A stretch of DNA of 64,000 nucleotides, taken from Lachnospiraceae bacterium A2 (lineage in GTDB: Bacteria; Bacillota; Clostridia; Lachnospirales; Lachnospiraceae). A program made the translations under genes and the position numbers. The notes under the pieces were generated by a model. The model was not told the DNA's origin. It was given only the letters and a program-made list of their open reading frames with translations, and did no database searches. Location: NCBI GenBank assembly GCA_000403315.2, contig KE159638.1:449793-513792 (forward strand), read 5' to 3'. This document shows positions 15,304 to 23,318 of this stretch, one piece after another (positions within the stretch are counted from its first letter, which is position 1; each line of letters starts with the position of its first letter).

Positions 15304-16146
15304 ATGAAGAAAGAAATAAGGACAGTGGTGTATGATGATGAATTGAGGATGGAGGCATACCGCTTTGAGGGAATCGTGCAGCCGTTTCCCAGCCATTTCC
15401 ATGAGCATTATGTCATAGGGTTTGTGGAGAAAGGGGAGCGTGTGCTGTCCTGCCGTGACAGGGAATATGCCATAGAGGAAGGCAGCATTTTGCTTTTCAA
15501 TCCGGGTGACAGCCATGCCTGCGTACAGAGTGATGGAGGGACATTTGATTACCGGGGATTCAATATTTCAAAAGAAATCATGCTCGATTTAGCTGAGGAA
15601 GTCACCGGGAAACGGGAGCTTCCGGGATTTTCTGAAAATGTTGTCTGCGATGAGGAGATAGCCTGCCACCTGCGCCCGCTGCATGAAATGGTCATGAAAG
15701 GGATAGGGGAGTTTGGGAAGGAGGAAACCCTGCTATTCCTGCTTTCGTACCTTATCCAGAATTATGGGAAGCCTTTTGAAAGCTGTATCCCGGAATGCAG
15801 GCAGGAGATTGAAAAAGCCTGCGGGTATATGACGGAGCATTTTACGGAGCGCATTTATTTAGACCAGATTTGCCGCCATGCCGGGCTTAGCAAATCAACG
15901 CTGCTGCGGGCATTTACAAAAGAAAAAGGAGTCACGCCGTACCGATACCTTGAAACAATCCGCATCAATAAGGCAAAAAAGCTGTTATCGGAAGGAGTGC
16001 CGCCCGTGGAGGCGGCAATCAGGACGGGATTTTCAGACCAGAGCCATTTTACAAATTACTTCAACCAGTTTATAGGGCTTGCGCCGGGTACTTACCGTGA
16101 AATATTCTCGGAAAAAGACGGGGGCGGTGGGCAGCATGGGGAATAG
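15304..16146 (+). CDS. AraC-family regulator with cupin sensor domain
   Basis: A 280-residue protein from an ATG 8 nt after AAGGAGGT. The N-terminal AraC-type cupin (FPSHFHEHYVIGFVEKGERV, ILLFNPGDSHACVQSDGG) binds a small ligand. The C-terminal double HTH spans about residues 190-270 (IYLDQICRHAGLSKSTLLRA and SDQSHFTNYFNQFIGLAPGT). It probably activates the exporter gene that overlaps its 3' end by 11 nt, so the pair would form a regulator-efflux unit. The ligand is unknown. Confidence 0.88.
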   Translation: MKKEIRTVVYDDELRMEAYRFEGIVQPFPSHFHEHYVIGFVEKGERVLSCRDREYAIEEGSILLFNPGDSHACVQSDGGTFDYRGFNISKEIMLDLAEEVTGKRELPGFSENVVCDEEIACHLRPLHEMVMKGIGEFGKEETLLFLLSYLIQNYGKPFESCIPECRQEIEKACGYMTEHFTERIYLDQICRHAGLSKSTLLRAFTKEKGVTPYRYLETIRINKAKKLLSEGVPPVEAAIRTGFSDQSHFTNYFNQFIGLAPGTYREIFSEKDGGGGQHGE

Positions 16147-17035
16147 GAGATCAGCCGGGCATTTGGCGGCGCTGTTCACCATCATCATATGGGGGACGAC
16201 ATTCATATCCACCAAAGTCCTGCTTGTAGATTTCAGGCCAGTGGAAATACTGTTCTTCCGCTTTGTCATGGGTTTTGCGGCATTATTTTTGGTTTGCCCG
16301 CACCGAATGAAAGGCGTGGGGCGCAGGCAGGAGCTGACTTTTGTATTGGCGGGACTGTGCGGAATATGTTTATATTACCTGCTGGAGAATATCGCACTTA
16401 CATATACGATGGCGTCCAATGTGGGAGTCATCATCTCAGTTGCGCCGTTTTTCACGGCAATCCTGTCACGCCTGTTCCTGAAATCGGAAGGGAAGCTGCG
16501 GGCAAATTTTTTCATAGGCTTTGTGGTGGCGATGGCGGGCGTTGCGCTGATTAGCTTTAACGGCTCCCGGATGGAACTGAACCCGATGGGGGATTTGCTG
16601 GCAGTCCTTGCGGCATTTGTGTGGGCGTGTTATTCCATTTTGACAAGGAAGATAAGCAGCTTTGGCTATCCGGTCATACTCACCACACGGAGGACGTTCT
16701 TTTATGGAATTTTGTTTATGGTTCTGGCATTATTCTTCTTCGATTTTGAGATGGAACTGGAACGCTTTGCAGATTTGACGCATCTGCTCAATATCTTGTA
16801 TTTGGGGCTAGGGGCGTCCGCACTCTGCTTTGTCACATGGAACCTTGCGGTAAAAGTGCTTGGTGCGGTTAAGACCAGCGTCTATATTTACATGGTTCCC
16901 GTCATAACGGTTGTGACTTCCGTGCTGGTACTGAAAGAGCCTGTGACGTTGGTTTCCATTGCGGGGACGGTTCTGGCAGTTGCGGGGCTTTTCCTTTCTG
17001 AATATAACGGGAAGGGGAGTGGGAACAGTGAATGA
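16136..17035 (+). CDS. EamA/DMT-family exporter
   Basis: A 299-residue inner-membrane protein with about ten hydrophobic segments in two EamA repeats: first FTIIIWGTTFISTKVLLVDF, second LLAVLAAFVWACYSILTRKI. The loop MASNVGVIISVAPFFTAIL and the final VITVVTSVLVLKEPVT are typical for drug/metabolite transporters. The substrate may be an amino acid or amine; not readable. The start at 16136 lies inside the end of the AraC gene. Confidence 0.88.
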   Translation: MGNRRSAGHLAALFTIIIWGTTFISTKVLLVDFRPVEILFFRFVMGFAALFLVCPHRMKGVGRRQELTFVLAGLCGICLYYLLENIALTYTMASNVGVIISVAPFFTAILSRLFLKSEGKLRANFFIGFVVAMAGVALISFNGSRMELNPMGDLLAVLAAFVWACYSILTRKISSFGYPVILTTRRTFFYGILFMVLALFFFDFEMELERFADLTHLLNILYLGLGASALCFVTWNLAVKVLGAVKTSVYIYMVPVITVVTSVLVLKEPVTLVSIAGTVLAVAGLFLSEYNGKGSGNSE

Positions 17036-17189
17036 GCCTGCGGTAAGAATGGAGGAACAAATCATAACAGATATTCCGGGAAGGGAAGAACTGCCGGAGC
17101 AATATAAACAATTAAATTTTTGCAGGGCTTATCTTTACCGCTGTTATCAGAAAAAACAGGAGGATAAATCCTCCGGAAAAGAGGAATAG
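17028..17189 (+). CDS. Small unknown protein
   Basis: A 53-residue frame from a GTG at 17028 that overlaps the exporter stop, with AAGGGGAG about 10 nt before it. The sequence MNEPAVRMEEQIITDIPGRE then YLYRCYQKKQEDKSSGKEE is highly charged, with no known motif. It ends 3 nt before the DUF2000 gene, so translational coupling supports it as a real gene. Confidence 0.5.
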   Translation: MNEPAVRMEEQIITDIPGREELPEQYKQLNFCRAYLYRCYQKKQEDKSSGKEE

Positions 17190-17192
17190 AAA

Positions 17193-17615
17193 ATGGATTT
17201 ACAGAATGAAAAATGTGTCATGGTAATTGACGAGAGCCTGCCCCTTGGCATCATAGCGAACACGGCGGCAATTATGGGTATCACGCTGGGGAAACAGATG
17301 CCGGAGGTTGTAGGCGCGGATGTGTATGACAGGACGGGAAACGGGCATTTGGGGATTATAGAATTCCCGGTGCCGATTTTAAAGGGCAATGTGGAGGTAA
17401 TCAAGTCTATCCGTGAAAAGCTGTATGAGCCGGAGTTTTCGGATTTGACAGTGGTAGATTTCTCAGACCTTGCGCAGGGGTGCAAGACCTATGATGAGTT
17501 TACCACAAAGATGAAGGATGTTCCGGAAAGGTCACTGAATTATTATGGGGTTGCCATCTGCGGGGCGAAAAAGAAGGTAAACAAATTGACGGGAAGTATG
17601 GCGTTGCTGCGATAA
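17193..17615 (+). CDS. DUF2000-family protein
   Basis: A 140-residue protein with the DUF2000 pattern: KCVMVIDESLPLGIIANTAA, LGKQMPEVVGADVYD and a late LNYYGVAICGAKKKVNKL. Structures in this family resemble small peptidyl-tRNA-hydrolase-like folds; the biological role is unknown. It belongs to the AraC-EamA operon by spacing. Confidence 0.8.
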   Translation: MDLQNEKCVMVIDESLPLGIIANTAAIMGITLGKQMPEVVGADVYDRTGNGHLGIIEFPVPILKGNVEVIKSIREKLYEPEFSDLTVVDFSDLAQGCKTYDEFTTKMKDVPERSLNYYGVAICGAKKKVNKLTGSMALLR

Positions 17616-17726
17616 TCTGACGAAATAATAAGAGAAAACAGGATGAATCTTTTGTGCAGCGCCAGCGGAGCCTTGTCGGGAAAATAGCTGGCATGTCCAG
17701 GAAGATGGGATAAGGAGAAAACAAAA

Positions 17727-18605
17727 ATGTATGAATTGGTACAGGTCAGTGAGAAATGTTATTACATAAACTGTCCGGCGAAGATAGGCGTCTATGTGGC
17801 GGACGAGGATCATGTCTATCTGGTTGACAGCGGGAATGACAAGGACGCAGGGCGGAAGGTCAGGCAGATATTGGATAAGAAGGGGTGGCATTTAACGGCA
17901 ATTCTAAATACCCACTCCAATGCAGACCACATCGGCGGGAACAGATACCTGCAGGGGCAGACGGGATGTAAGGTTTATTCCGGCGGCATAGAGGCGGCTT
18001 TTACAAAGTATCCGGTGTTGGAGCCGTCCTTCCTTTACGGCGGTTATCCATGTAAGGATTTGCGGCATAAGTTCCTGATGGCGCAGGAGAGCAGCGTGAC
18101 AGGGTTTTCAGACGGGAGTTTCCCGAAAGGGGTTGAGGTGATTCCCTTACCGGGGCATTTCTTTGACATGGTGGGGTTCCGTATGCCGGACAATGTGGTG
18201 TTCCTTGCGGACTGCATCAGCAGCAGGGAGACGCTGGATAAATATGCGGTTTCCTTCATCTATGACGTGGGCGCATATCTGGAAACGCTGGATAAAGTGG
18301 AGCGGATGGAGGCGGCTATGTTTGTCCCTGCCCATGCGGATGCCTCTGCTGATGTGAAGGGACTTGTTTGCTATAACAGGGATAAGGTGCAGAGCATCGC
18401 GGACAAGATTCTGTCCGTCTGCGGGGAGCCAATATGTTTTGAACGGATTTTGCAGGAAGTGTTCATAGGCTATGGGCTTTCCATGAACTTTGAACAGTAT
18501 GTTTTGGTTGGCAGTACGTTGAAGTCGTATCTTTCATGGCTGAAAGATACCGGGAAATTGTCGGCTGAATTTCGGGACAGTATGCTGCTCTGGCAGAGAA
18601 TATAA
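17727..18605 (+). CDS. Metallo-beta-lactamase-fold hydrolase
   Basis: A 292-residue MBL-fold enzyme. The metal motif is NTHSNADHIGGN (around residue 60), where Asn replaces the second His of HxHxDH, as seen in a recognised subset of the family. Further ligands are in PLPGHFFDMVGF and VVFLADCISS, and VPAHADA near residue 195. A C-terminal helical domain (residues 210-292) follows. The substrate is unknown. AAGGAG precedes the ATG. Confidence 0.82.
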   Translation: MYELVQVSEKCYYINCPAKIGVYVADEDHVYLVDSGNDKDAGRKVRQILDKKGWHLTAILNTHSNADHIGGNRYLQGQTGCKVYSGGIEAAFTKYPVLEPSFLYGGYPCKDLRHKFLMAQESSVTGFSDGSFPKGVEVIPLPGHFFDMVGFRMPDNVVFLADCISSRETLDKYAVSFIYDVGAYLETLDKVERMEAAMFVPAHADASADVKGLVCYNRDKVQSIADKILSVCGEPICFERILQEVFIGYGLSMNFEQYVLVGSTLKSYLSWLKDTGKLSAEFRDSMLLWQRI

Positions 18606-18667
18606 GAGGAACCCCTCCGGGGATGCCTATATGTCCAAAGAAATGGACAATAAGGAGAAAATATGCA

Positions 18668-18701
18668 GGCCGCCGCTATGGTTTTATTCCGTATGCGGCG
18701 G
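18668..18701 (+). repeat. GC-rich hairpin repeat, copy B
   Basis: CCGCCGC (18670-18676) pairs with GCGGCGG (18695-18701), extended by TATGG and CCGTAT. It lies 65 nt after the metallo-hydrolase, in a 270-nt gap before the MerR gene, and is closest in sequence to the copy at 20152. Confidence 0.6.
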
Positions 18702-18866
18702 TTCCCGTTTCTTTGTATCGGCTATGTGCCGCTTTGCTGGGCATCCACCATCTATATAGAACTAATTATGTGCTTTAAATAATCGTTTGGTATCATTGGG
18801 GGAGTCGGGGATTTTTGCTCAATGGTATATTTTATAAAAGTTAATCTGTATGCTAAAATATAATTG

Positions 18867-18897
18867 TTGACTTGAAGTGCACTTCATAGTTTATGAT
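18867..18897 (+). promoter_or_regulatory. MerR-type promoter with operator in a 19-bp spacer
   Basis: -35 TTGACT (18867-18872) and -10 TATGAT (18892-18897) are separated by 19 bp, the over-long spacer that MerR proteins correct by DNA distortion. The spacer holds a perfect 14-bp palindrome, TGAAGTGCACTTCA (18873-18886). It drives the MerR-SDR pair and is most likely autoregulated. Confidence 0.75.
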
Positions 18898-18918
18898 AAC
18901 AGGGAAAGGTGGATTTAT

Positions 18919-19347
18919 ATGTATTCAGCAAAAGAGGCAGCAGAAATGACAGGATTATCGACAGCAGCATTAAGGTATTATGAAAAGGAGCAGCTATTGC
19001 CGCAGATTGCCCGGACAAGCCAAAAATACAGGCAGTATTCGGATTCGGATATTGAGTGGATAAAAATGGTTCAATGCCTGAGAATGGCAAATGTTCCGAT
19101 CCAGTCAGTCAAAAAATATATTGCCCTGTTGGTACAAGGCGGGAAAACAATGGAACAGAGGTATGGCATGGTTCAGGATTATATCAAAGATATTCAGGAA
19201 CAGATGAACCAGTTACAAAATGCGCTTGCCTTAACACACGAAAAGTCAGCATTTTATGAAAAACTTTTAAAGGAGCCGTCAAGCAGGGAATTAACATATC
19301 TGGAAGAATGGGAATTGTTTAAAAACGGAGAAGGGAAGGAAGAATGA
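18919..19347 (+). CDS. MerR-family regulator
   Basis: A 142-residue regulator from ATG 18919 (AAAGGTGGA upstream). The HTH and wing are YSAKEAAEMTGLSTAALRYY and RQYSDSDIEWIKMVQCLRMA. A coiled-coil dimerisation helix with IQEQMNQLQNALALTHEKSA follows. No cysteine is in a metal-binding position, so it likely senses an organic or aldehyde-type signal like AdhR-type members. It overlaps the SDR gene by 4 nt. Confidence 0.9.
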   Translation: MYSAKEAAEMTGLSTAALRYYEKEQLLPQIARTSQKYRQYSDSDIEWIKMVQCLRMANVPIQSVKKYIALLVQGGKTMEQRYGMVQDYIKDIQEQMNQLQNALALTHEKSAFYEKLLKEPSSRELTYLEEWELFKNGEGKEE

Positions 19348-20111
19348 AAACGGTTTTGATTACGGGAACCACCAGCGGAATCGGAAAAGCCTTTGCAGAA
19401 AAATTCGCATATGAAGGGTATAATTTGATTCTTGCTGCAAGGAATGAGCAGAAGTTAAAACAGCAGCAGGCAGCTTTGCAGGAGACCTATCATGTGGCAG
19501 TGAAATATATTGCTCAGGATTTGACACAGGAGAATGCGGCAGGCTTGATAATGGCAGATATAGATAAATGGAAAGCCACTATTGATGTTCTTGTAAATAA
19601 TGCGGGCTTTAATGAGTGTGGCTTTTTTACGGATACCAGCCTTGACAGGGAGCTTGAAATGATAAATATGCATATCCGGTTTGTAACAGAATTGACAAAA
19701 CGTATATTAGTACATATGAAAGAAAACGGATATGGGAGAATCCTGAATGTAGGCTCAACAGGCTCTTTTATCCCATCTCCCACAGATGCTGTTTATTCTG
19801 CTACGAAAGCATATATTATGTCTTTTTCCAATGCTTTACGCGGCGAGCTTAGTAAAACAGGGATAAAGATAACTACTTTATGTCCGGGGGCAACGAAGAC
19901 AGAATTTGCTGCAAAAGCGAATATTCAAAACACATTGTTATTTAAGATTGCAGTTATGAACCCGGAAAAAGTAGTGGGGATTGCTTACCGTAAGATGATG
20001 AAAGGAAGAAGGCTGGTTATTCCGGGGATATATAATAAGCTGTTGGTTGTATTTTCTAAAGTAATGCCTATAAGCTTGACAAATAGGATTACGGTTTTCA
20101 TGATGAGATAA
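19344..20111 (+). CDS. Short-chain dehydrogenase/reductase
   Basis: A 255-residue SDR with cofactor motif TGTTSGIG (residues 7-14), NNAG near residue 88, and the catalytic Ser-Tyr-Lys set in VGSTGSFIP and AVYSATKAYI. It reduces or oxidises a small carbonyl compound using NAD(P)H; the Arg in LAARNEQK hints at NADP. A hydrophobic basic tail (SKVMPISLTNRITVFMMR) could touch the membrane. It is controlled by the MerR gene it overlaps. Confidence 0.88.
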   Translation: MKTVLITGTTSGIGKAFAEKFAYEGYNLILAARNEQKLKQQQAALQETYHVAVKYIAQDLTQENAAGLIMADIDKWKATIDVLVNNAGFNECGFFTDTSLDRELEMINMHIRFVTELTKRILVHMKENGYGRILNVGSTGSFIPSPTDAVYSATKAYIMSFSNALRGELSKTGIKITTLCPGATKTEFAAKANIQNTLLFKIAVMNPEKVVGIAYRKMMKGRRLVIPGIYNKLLVVFSKVMPISLTNRITVFMMR

Positions 20112-20151
20112 ATGTGGCAAGGTTGGAAAAGATACCGTTGATTATGTAAAG

Positions 20152-20184
20152 ACCGCCGTTATGGTTTTATCCCATATGCGGCGG
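20152..20184 (+). repeat. GC-rich hairpin repeat, copy C
   Basis: CCGCC (20153-20157) pairs with GGCGG (20180-20184), with TATGG and CCATATG in the inner part. It lies 40 nt after the SDR gene. A distal GC-rich piece, GGCTATGCGCCGC (around 20268-20281), also has a counterpart after copy B. Confidence 0.6.
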
Positions 20185-20330
20185 CCTGCTTATATCAGAA
20201 AACTATCAAGAAAGCGGGGGTTTTAGAAAGAAGATGCCTGCATGCCGCTCCCTGTTTTTTCTGCGCTGGCTATGCGCCGCCTTAAAGGGAATAATAAGAG
20301 CGGTTTGGATTTGAAGAATAAAAATCTGCG

Positions 20331-20362
20331 ATTCACGAAGCCAGATGAACCATTCACGAAGC
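20331..20362 (+). promoter_or_regulatory. Direct repeat with 21-bp period, candidate LytTR binding site
   Basis: ATTCACGAAGC occurs at 20331-20341 and again at 20352-20362. The 21-bp start-to-start distance equals two helical turns, as in LytTR/AgrA-type operators. It lies about 50 nt before the LytTR gene, so autoregulation is likely. The repeat itself does not match the common LytTR consensus closely. Confidence 0.5.
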
Positions 20363-20413
20363 AGACGTTAGAAATCCCGTTGATTTTTCCGATAATTTAG
20401 TTGAAGGCTGGAG

Positions 20414-21145
20414 GTGACGGAAACGATAAAAATTGCAGTGTGTGACGATGAAAAAAACATAAGGTTTTATCTTGTTTCGCTTATCAAAAAGCAGGGCAGG
20501 GAATGCAGTATCACGGAATATGATTCTGCTGATGCGTATCTTTCGGACGGTAAGGAGCATGACATTTTATTTCTGGATATAGAGATGGGCGGCTTCGGCG
20601 CAGGTTTGGACGGCATGGGGCTGGCAAGGCATATCCGGGGCATAAAGACGCAGAAACAGCCCATCATCATTTTTGTAACAGGGTATGAAAAGTATGTCTA
20701 TGATGCATTTGACGTAGGGGCGTTCCAGTATCTGGTAAAGCCCGTGAACGAACAGAAATTTGCAGAGGTGTTCGGACGGGCGGCGGGGCAGATTGTATCG
20801 GAAGCGGAGCAGCGGAAGAAAAAACTTGTGATCCAGTATGGCGGCGAGGGAAAAGTGATTCCGCTGAATGACATTTATTACATGGAAAGCCGGAACCACA
20901 ATATTGTCCTGTACCTTAAAGATGGGAATATAGAATACTATACGAAAATCGGGGATTTGGAAATGGAACTGGCGGGGCAGTTTTACCGCATCCACCGGGG
21001 ATACCTGATCAACCTTTTCCATGTGGAGGGGTATGACAGGACGGAGGTAAGGATGGCGAACGGGGATAAGCTGCTGCTGTCAAGGTATAAATATGACGGC
21101 TTTGTGCAGGCATACATGGATTACATTTCGGAGGAAAACCTATGA
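20414..21145 (+). CDS. LytTR-family response regulator
   Basis: A 243-residue response regulator: receiver with acidic pocket VCDDE, phospho-acceptor Asp in LFLDIEMGG and Lys in YLVKPV. The LytTR DNA-binding domain follows (IYYMESRNHNIVLYLKDG, FYRIHRGYLINLFHV). Start is uncertain: GTG at 20414 has GAAGG upstream. The strong GGAGG at 20410-20414 would instead suit position 20423, where the codon is ACG followed by IKIAVCDDE, the normal N-terminus. It overlaps the kinase gene by 4 nt. Confidence 0.9.
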   Translation: MTETIKIAVCDDEKNIRFYLVSLIKKQGRECSITEYDSADAYLSDGKEHDILFLDIEMGGFGAGLDGMGLARHIRGIKTQKQPIIIFVTGYEKYVYDAFDVGAFQYLVKPVNEQKFAEVFGRAAGQIVSEAEQRKKKLVIQYGGEGKVIPLNDIYYMESRNHNIVLYLKDGNIEYYTKIGDLEMELAGQFYRIHRGYLINLFHVEGYDRTEVRMANGDKLLLSRYKYDGFVQAYMDYISEENL

Positions 21146-22551
21146 GCCAGTCAGAGTTTGAAACATTAAACAACATATTGGATATATGGAGAACCGTCAT
21201 ACAAGCCATTGTGTTCCTTGTTTTGTGGGCGGCGGCTTTTAGAGAGAAAAAAACAAAAAGGGATGGCATTGCGGCTGTGTTGTTTATCCTTGCTAATATA
21301 GGGATTGGATTTCTGCCATGTACCGCTTGGGTGCGGTATGGCGTTTCCGCTTCCGCAATCATGGGCTATGCCGGGATATGTTACAAAAAGCAGATAGGGA
21401 AAGCGTTTTTTATCATACTGGCATTCTATAATTTTCATTGTCTGGGCTATCTGATGGCAAACAGTATTTACCAAAAGATAATAAATGCAATGCTGAAAAG
21501 CCTGGATGTGATGCAGGATAGCTATCTACAGGAAATGTACCGTTGTATGGCGGTTGGAATGTTTTGCCTAGTAATTTCTTATGCAATATTATTGGCGGCA
21601 ATGACGCTTATCCTTTGCAGGCTTATCAAAGGCGTGGATAATATGGCATGGCAGGATGTCCTTCTGCTTTCTGTATTGAATTTTGTAGGGAGCATGATTG
21701 TAGGGGTGGTAAACGGGCTGATGGCTGTAAAAATAGATACGGAATTTTTTTTACTGTTTGACGAAAAGCCAGACCTGCTCTGGAAGATTCCCATGATAGC
21801 GGTTTTCATATTTGCAGGGGAAGCGGCGCTTATTTATTTCTGGCAGAGATACCGGGTTCTGCTTTCTGAAAGACAAAAAGCTTTTGTGGAAGAACAGCAG
21901 GTTAAAGCCATGAAGAAGCGTTTGGAGGAAGCGGAGAATTTTTATGGCAGCATCCGCAGGGTGCGCCATGAGATGAAGAACCATATGGCGAATATCCAAG
22001 GGCTGGCAGGAGCCGGGCAGTATGGGGAAATAGAGGACTATGTACGGCGGATGGATGAAACCATGCAGGAACTGGAATATAAGTATGTGACGGGTAATCC
22101 GGTTACGGATGTCATTATCAATGATAAATGCCGCAGGGCGGAGAAGGCGGGAATCCGGTTTGAGGCAGATTTCCAGTATGGAGGGGAAATCCCGGTATTT
22201 GATTTAGGGATTATCTTAAACAACCTTCTGGATAATGCCATAGAAGCCTGTGAAAAGCTGGAGCAGAGGGAAGGCTTCATACGTCTTATGCTGAAACGGA
22301 AGAAACAGTTTTTATTGTTGGAAGTCGAGAATAGCTTTGACGGGGATGTTCCTATAAGAGAAGGCAGCCCACTTCTGGCTACAACAAAACAGAGCGTCCT
22401 GCCGGATATAGTCACGGAACATGGGATTGGCCTTGAAAATGTGCGTGATGTGGCTGGGAGATATTTTGGCGGGGTAAACATAAAAGTGAAGCGGAATATT
22501 TTTCATGTGACGGTCATGTTGCAGCAGGGAAATCCAGATAAAATTGTGTGA
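21142..22551 (+). CDS. AgrC-like GHKL sensor histidine kinase
   Basis: A 469-residue membrane kinase. About six transmembrane segments occupy residues 10-230 (for example IQAIVFLVLWAAAF and IPMIAVFIFAGEAALIYFW), then a coiled coil. The phospho-acceptor His is near residue 276 in RVRHEMKNHMANIQGL. N-box: LGIILNNLLDNAIEACEKL; G-box: HGIGLENVRDVAGRYFGG. This architecture senses peptides or membrane signals in quorum-type systems. It stands directly before the paralog array, which it is likely to control; no propeptide or AgrB-like gene is seen here. Confidence 0.9.
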   Translation: MSQSEFETLNNILDIWRTVIQAIVFLVLWAAAFREKKTKRDGIAAVLFILANIGIGFLPCTAWVRYGVSASAIMGYAGICYKKQIGKAFFIILAFYNFHCLGYLMANSIYQKIINAMLKSLDVMQDSYLQEMYRCMAVGMFCLVISYAILLAAMTLILCRLIKGVDNMAWQDVLLLSVLNFVGSMIVGVVNGLMAVKIDTEFFLLFDEKPDLLWKIPMIAVFIFAGEAALIYFWQRYRVLLSERQKAFVEEQQVKAMKKRLEEAENFYGSIRRVRHEMKNHMANIQGLAGAGQYGEIEDYVRRMDETMQELEYKYVTGNPVTDVIINDKCRRAEKAGIRFEADFQYGGEIPVFDLGIILNNLLDNAIEACEKLEQREGFIRLMLKRKKQFLLLEVENSFDGDVPIREGSPLLATTKQSVLPDIVTEHGIGLENVRDVAGRYFGGVNIKVKRNIFHVTVMLQQGNPDKIV

Positions 22552-22574
22552 CGGAAAAAAGGAGAGAATGAATT

Positions 22575-23231
22575 ATGAGTATTTTAGGAGTAAGCAATGC
22601 TGTGACAGGTGCATACCAGCACATAGGCAGGACACAGAAAAATACTGCAAATGGAGTAAGTTTTACAGAACGGACAGCGCAGGCGCAGGAAGTTTCGGAT
22701 GCAGAAAAACTTGAGAATTTCAAAAAAGAAATCTGGAAAGAGATAAATTCCATGCCGTGGGGAGCAAATACATCCATACAGATAACGGACGGGGCTTTCA
22801 GGAAAATGATGGAAGACAGTGAGTTTAAAAATAAAATGATGAAGATTATCCGGGAGGATGCCGTTGGTTCCAATAAGATGTGTGGCGGGACGTTGATAAA
22901 TATTGATGAAAATGGGTATAAAGGTTATTCCTATATGGCAGACCATGCAAAGGAGGCGGAATCGGCATTTTCGGCTCATTCCAAAGATAAGGATTCTTTT
23001 TATGTAAAGAAAGCAGAAAAGAAACGGGAGTATAGGAAGCTGTTGGAGGAAAAACGGTTAAAGCAGGAGCTGGCAGAGAAAGATTTAAAGGCAGCTCTTG
23101 AAAGGAAGCGTCTGACTGAGAACGCCATAGAGCGGAAACGGGAATCAGGCAGAATACCACAGAATGTAAGTGTGGAAGCAAATGCCGCTTATGAAGCAAA
23201 TTTCCTTATGGCAGACAGCGGTTCAATTTAA
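22575..23231 (+). CDS. Array protein, family A (first copy)
   Basis: A 218-residue protein, 24 nt after the kinase, with AAAAGGAGAG upstream. It has no signal peptide. The core is TSIQITDGAFRKMMEDSEFK, the strand-helix signature of the array, followed by a beta-rich middle (GGTLINIDENGYKGY). A long charged coiled coil follows (residues 140-200, KKREYRKLLEEKRLKQELAE). The tail EANAAYEANFLM resembles that of other family A members. N-terminus SILGVSNAVTGAYQHIGR is divergent. I recognise no named function; related proteins in Lachnospiraceae may carry the label DUF6033, which I could not verify. Confidence 0.75.
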   Translation: MSILGVSNAVTGAYQHIGRTQKNTANGVSFTERTAQAQEVSDAEKLENFKKEIWKEINSMPWGANTSIQITDGAFRKMMEDSEFKNKMMKIIREDAVGSNKMCGGTLINIDENGYKGYSYMADHAKEAESAFSAHSKDKDSFYVKKAEKKREYRKLLEEKRLKQELAEKDLKAALERKRLTENAIERKRESGRIPQNVSVEANAAYEANFLMADSGSI

Positions 23232-23240
23232 TATCAGGCA

Positions 23241-23308
23241 GACCGGACTTATGATAAAGGAGCAGGAGCAGCTCTGAATGACAGAGAGGATCGACATAAA
23301 AAGGAGGA
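23241..23308 (+). repeat. Array intergenic repeat, copy 1
   Basis: Contains ACCGGACTTATGATAAAGG and GAGCAGCTCTGAATGACAGA, then the ribosome site AAGGAGGAG of the next gene. It keeps the GCTCT-GAATGAC-AGAG hairpin of the repeat but not the CCCCG module. Confidence 0.55.
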
Positions 23309-23318
23309 GAATTTGACA

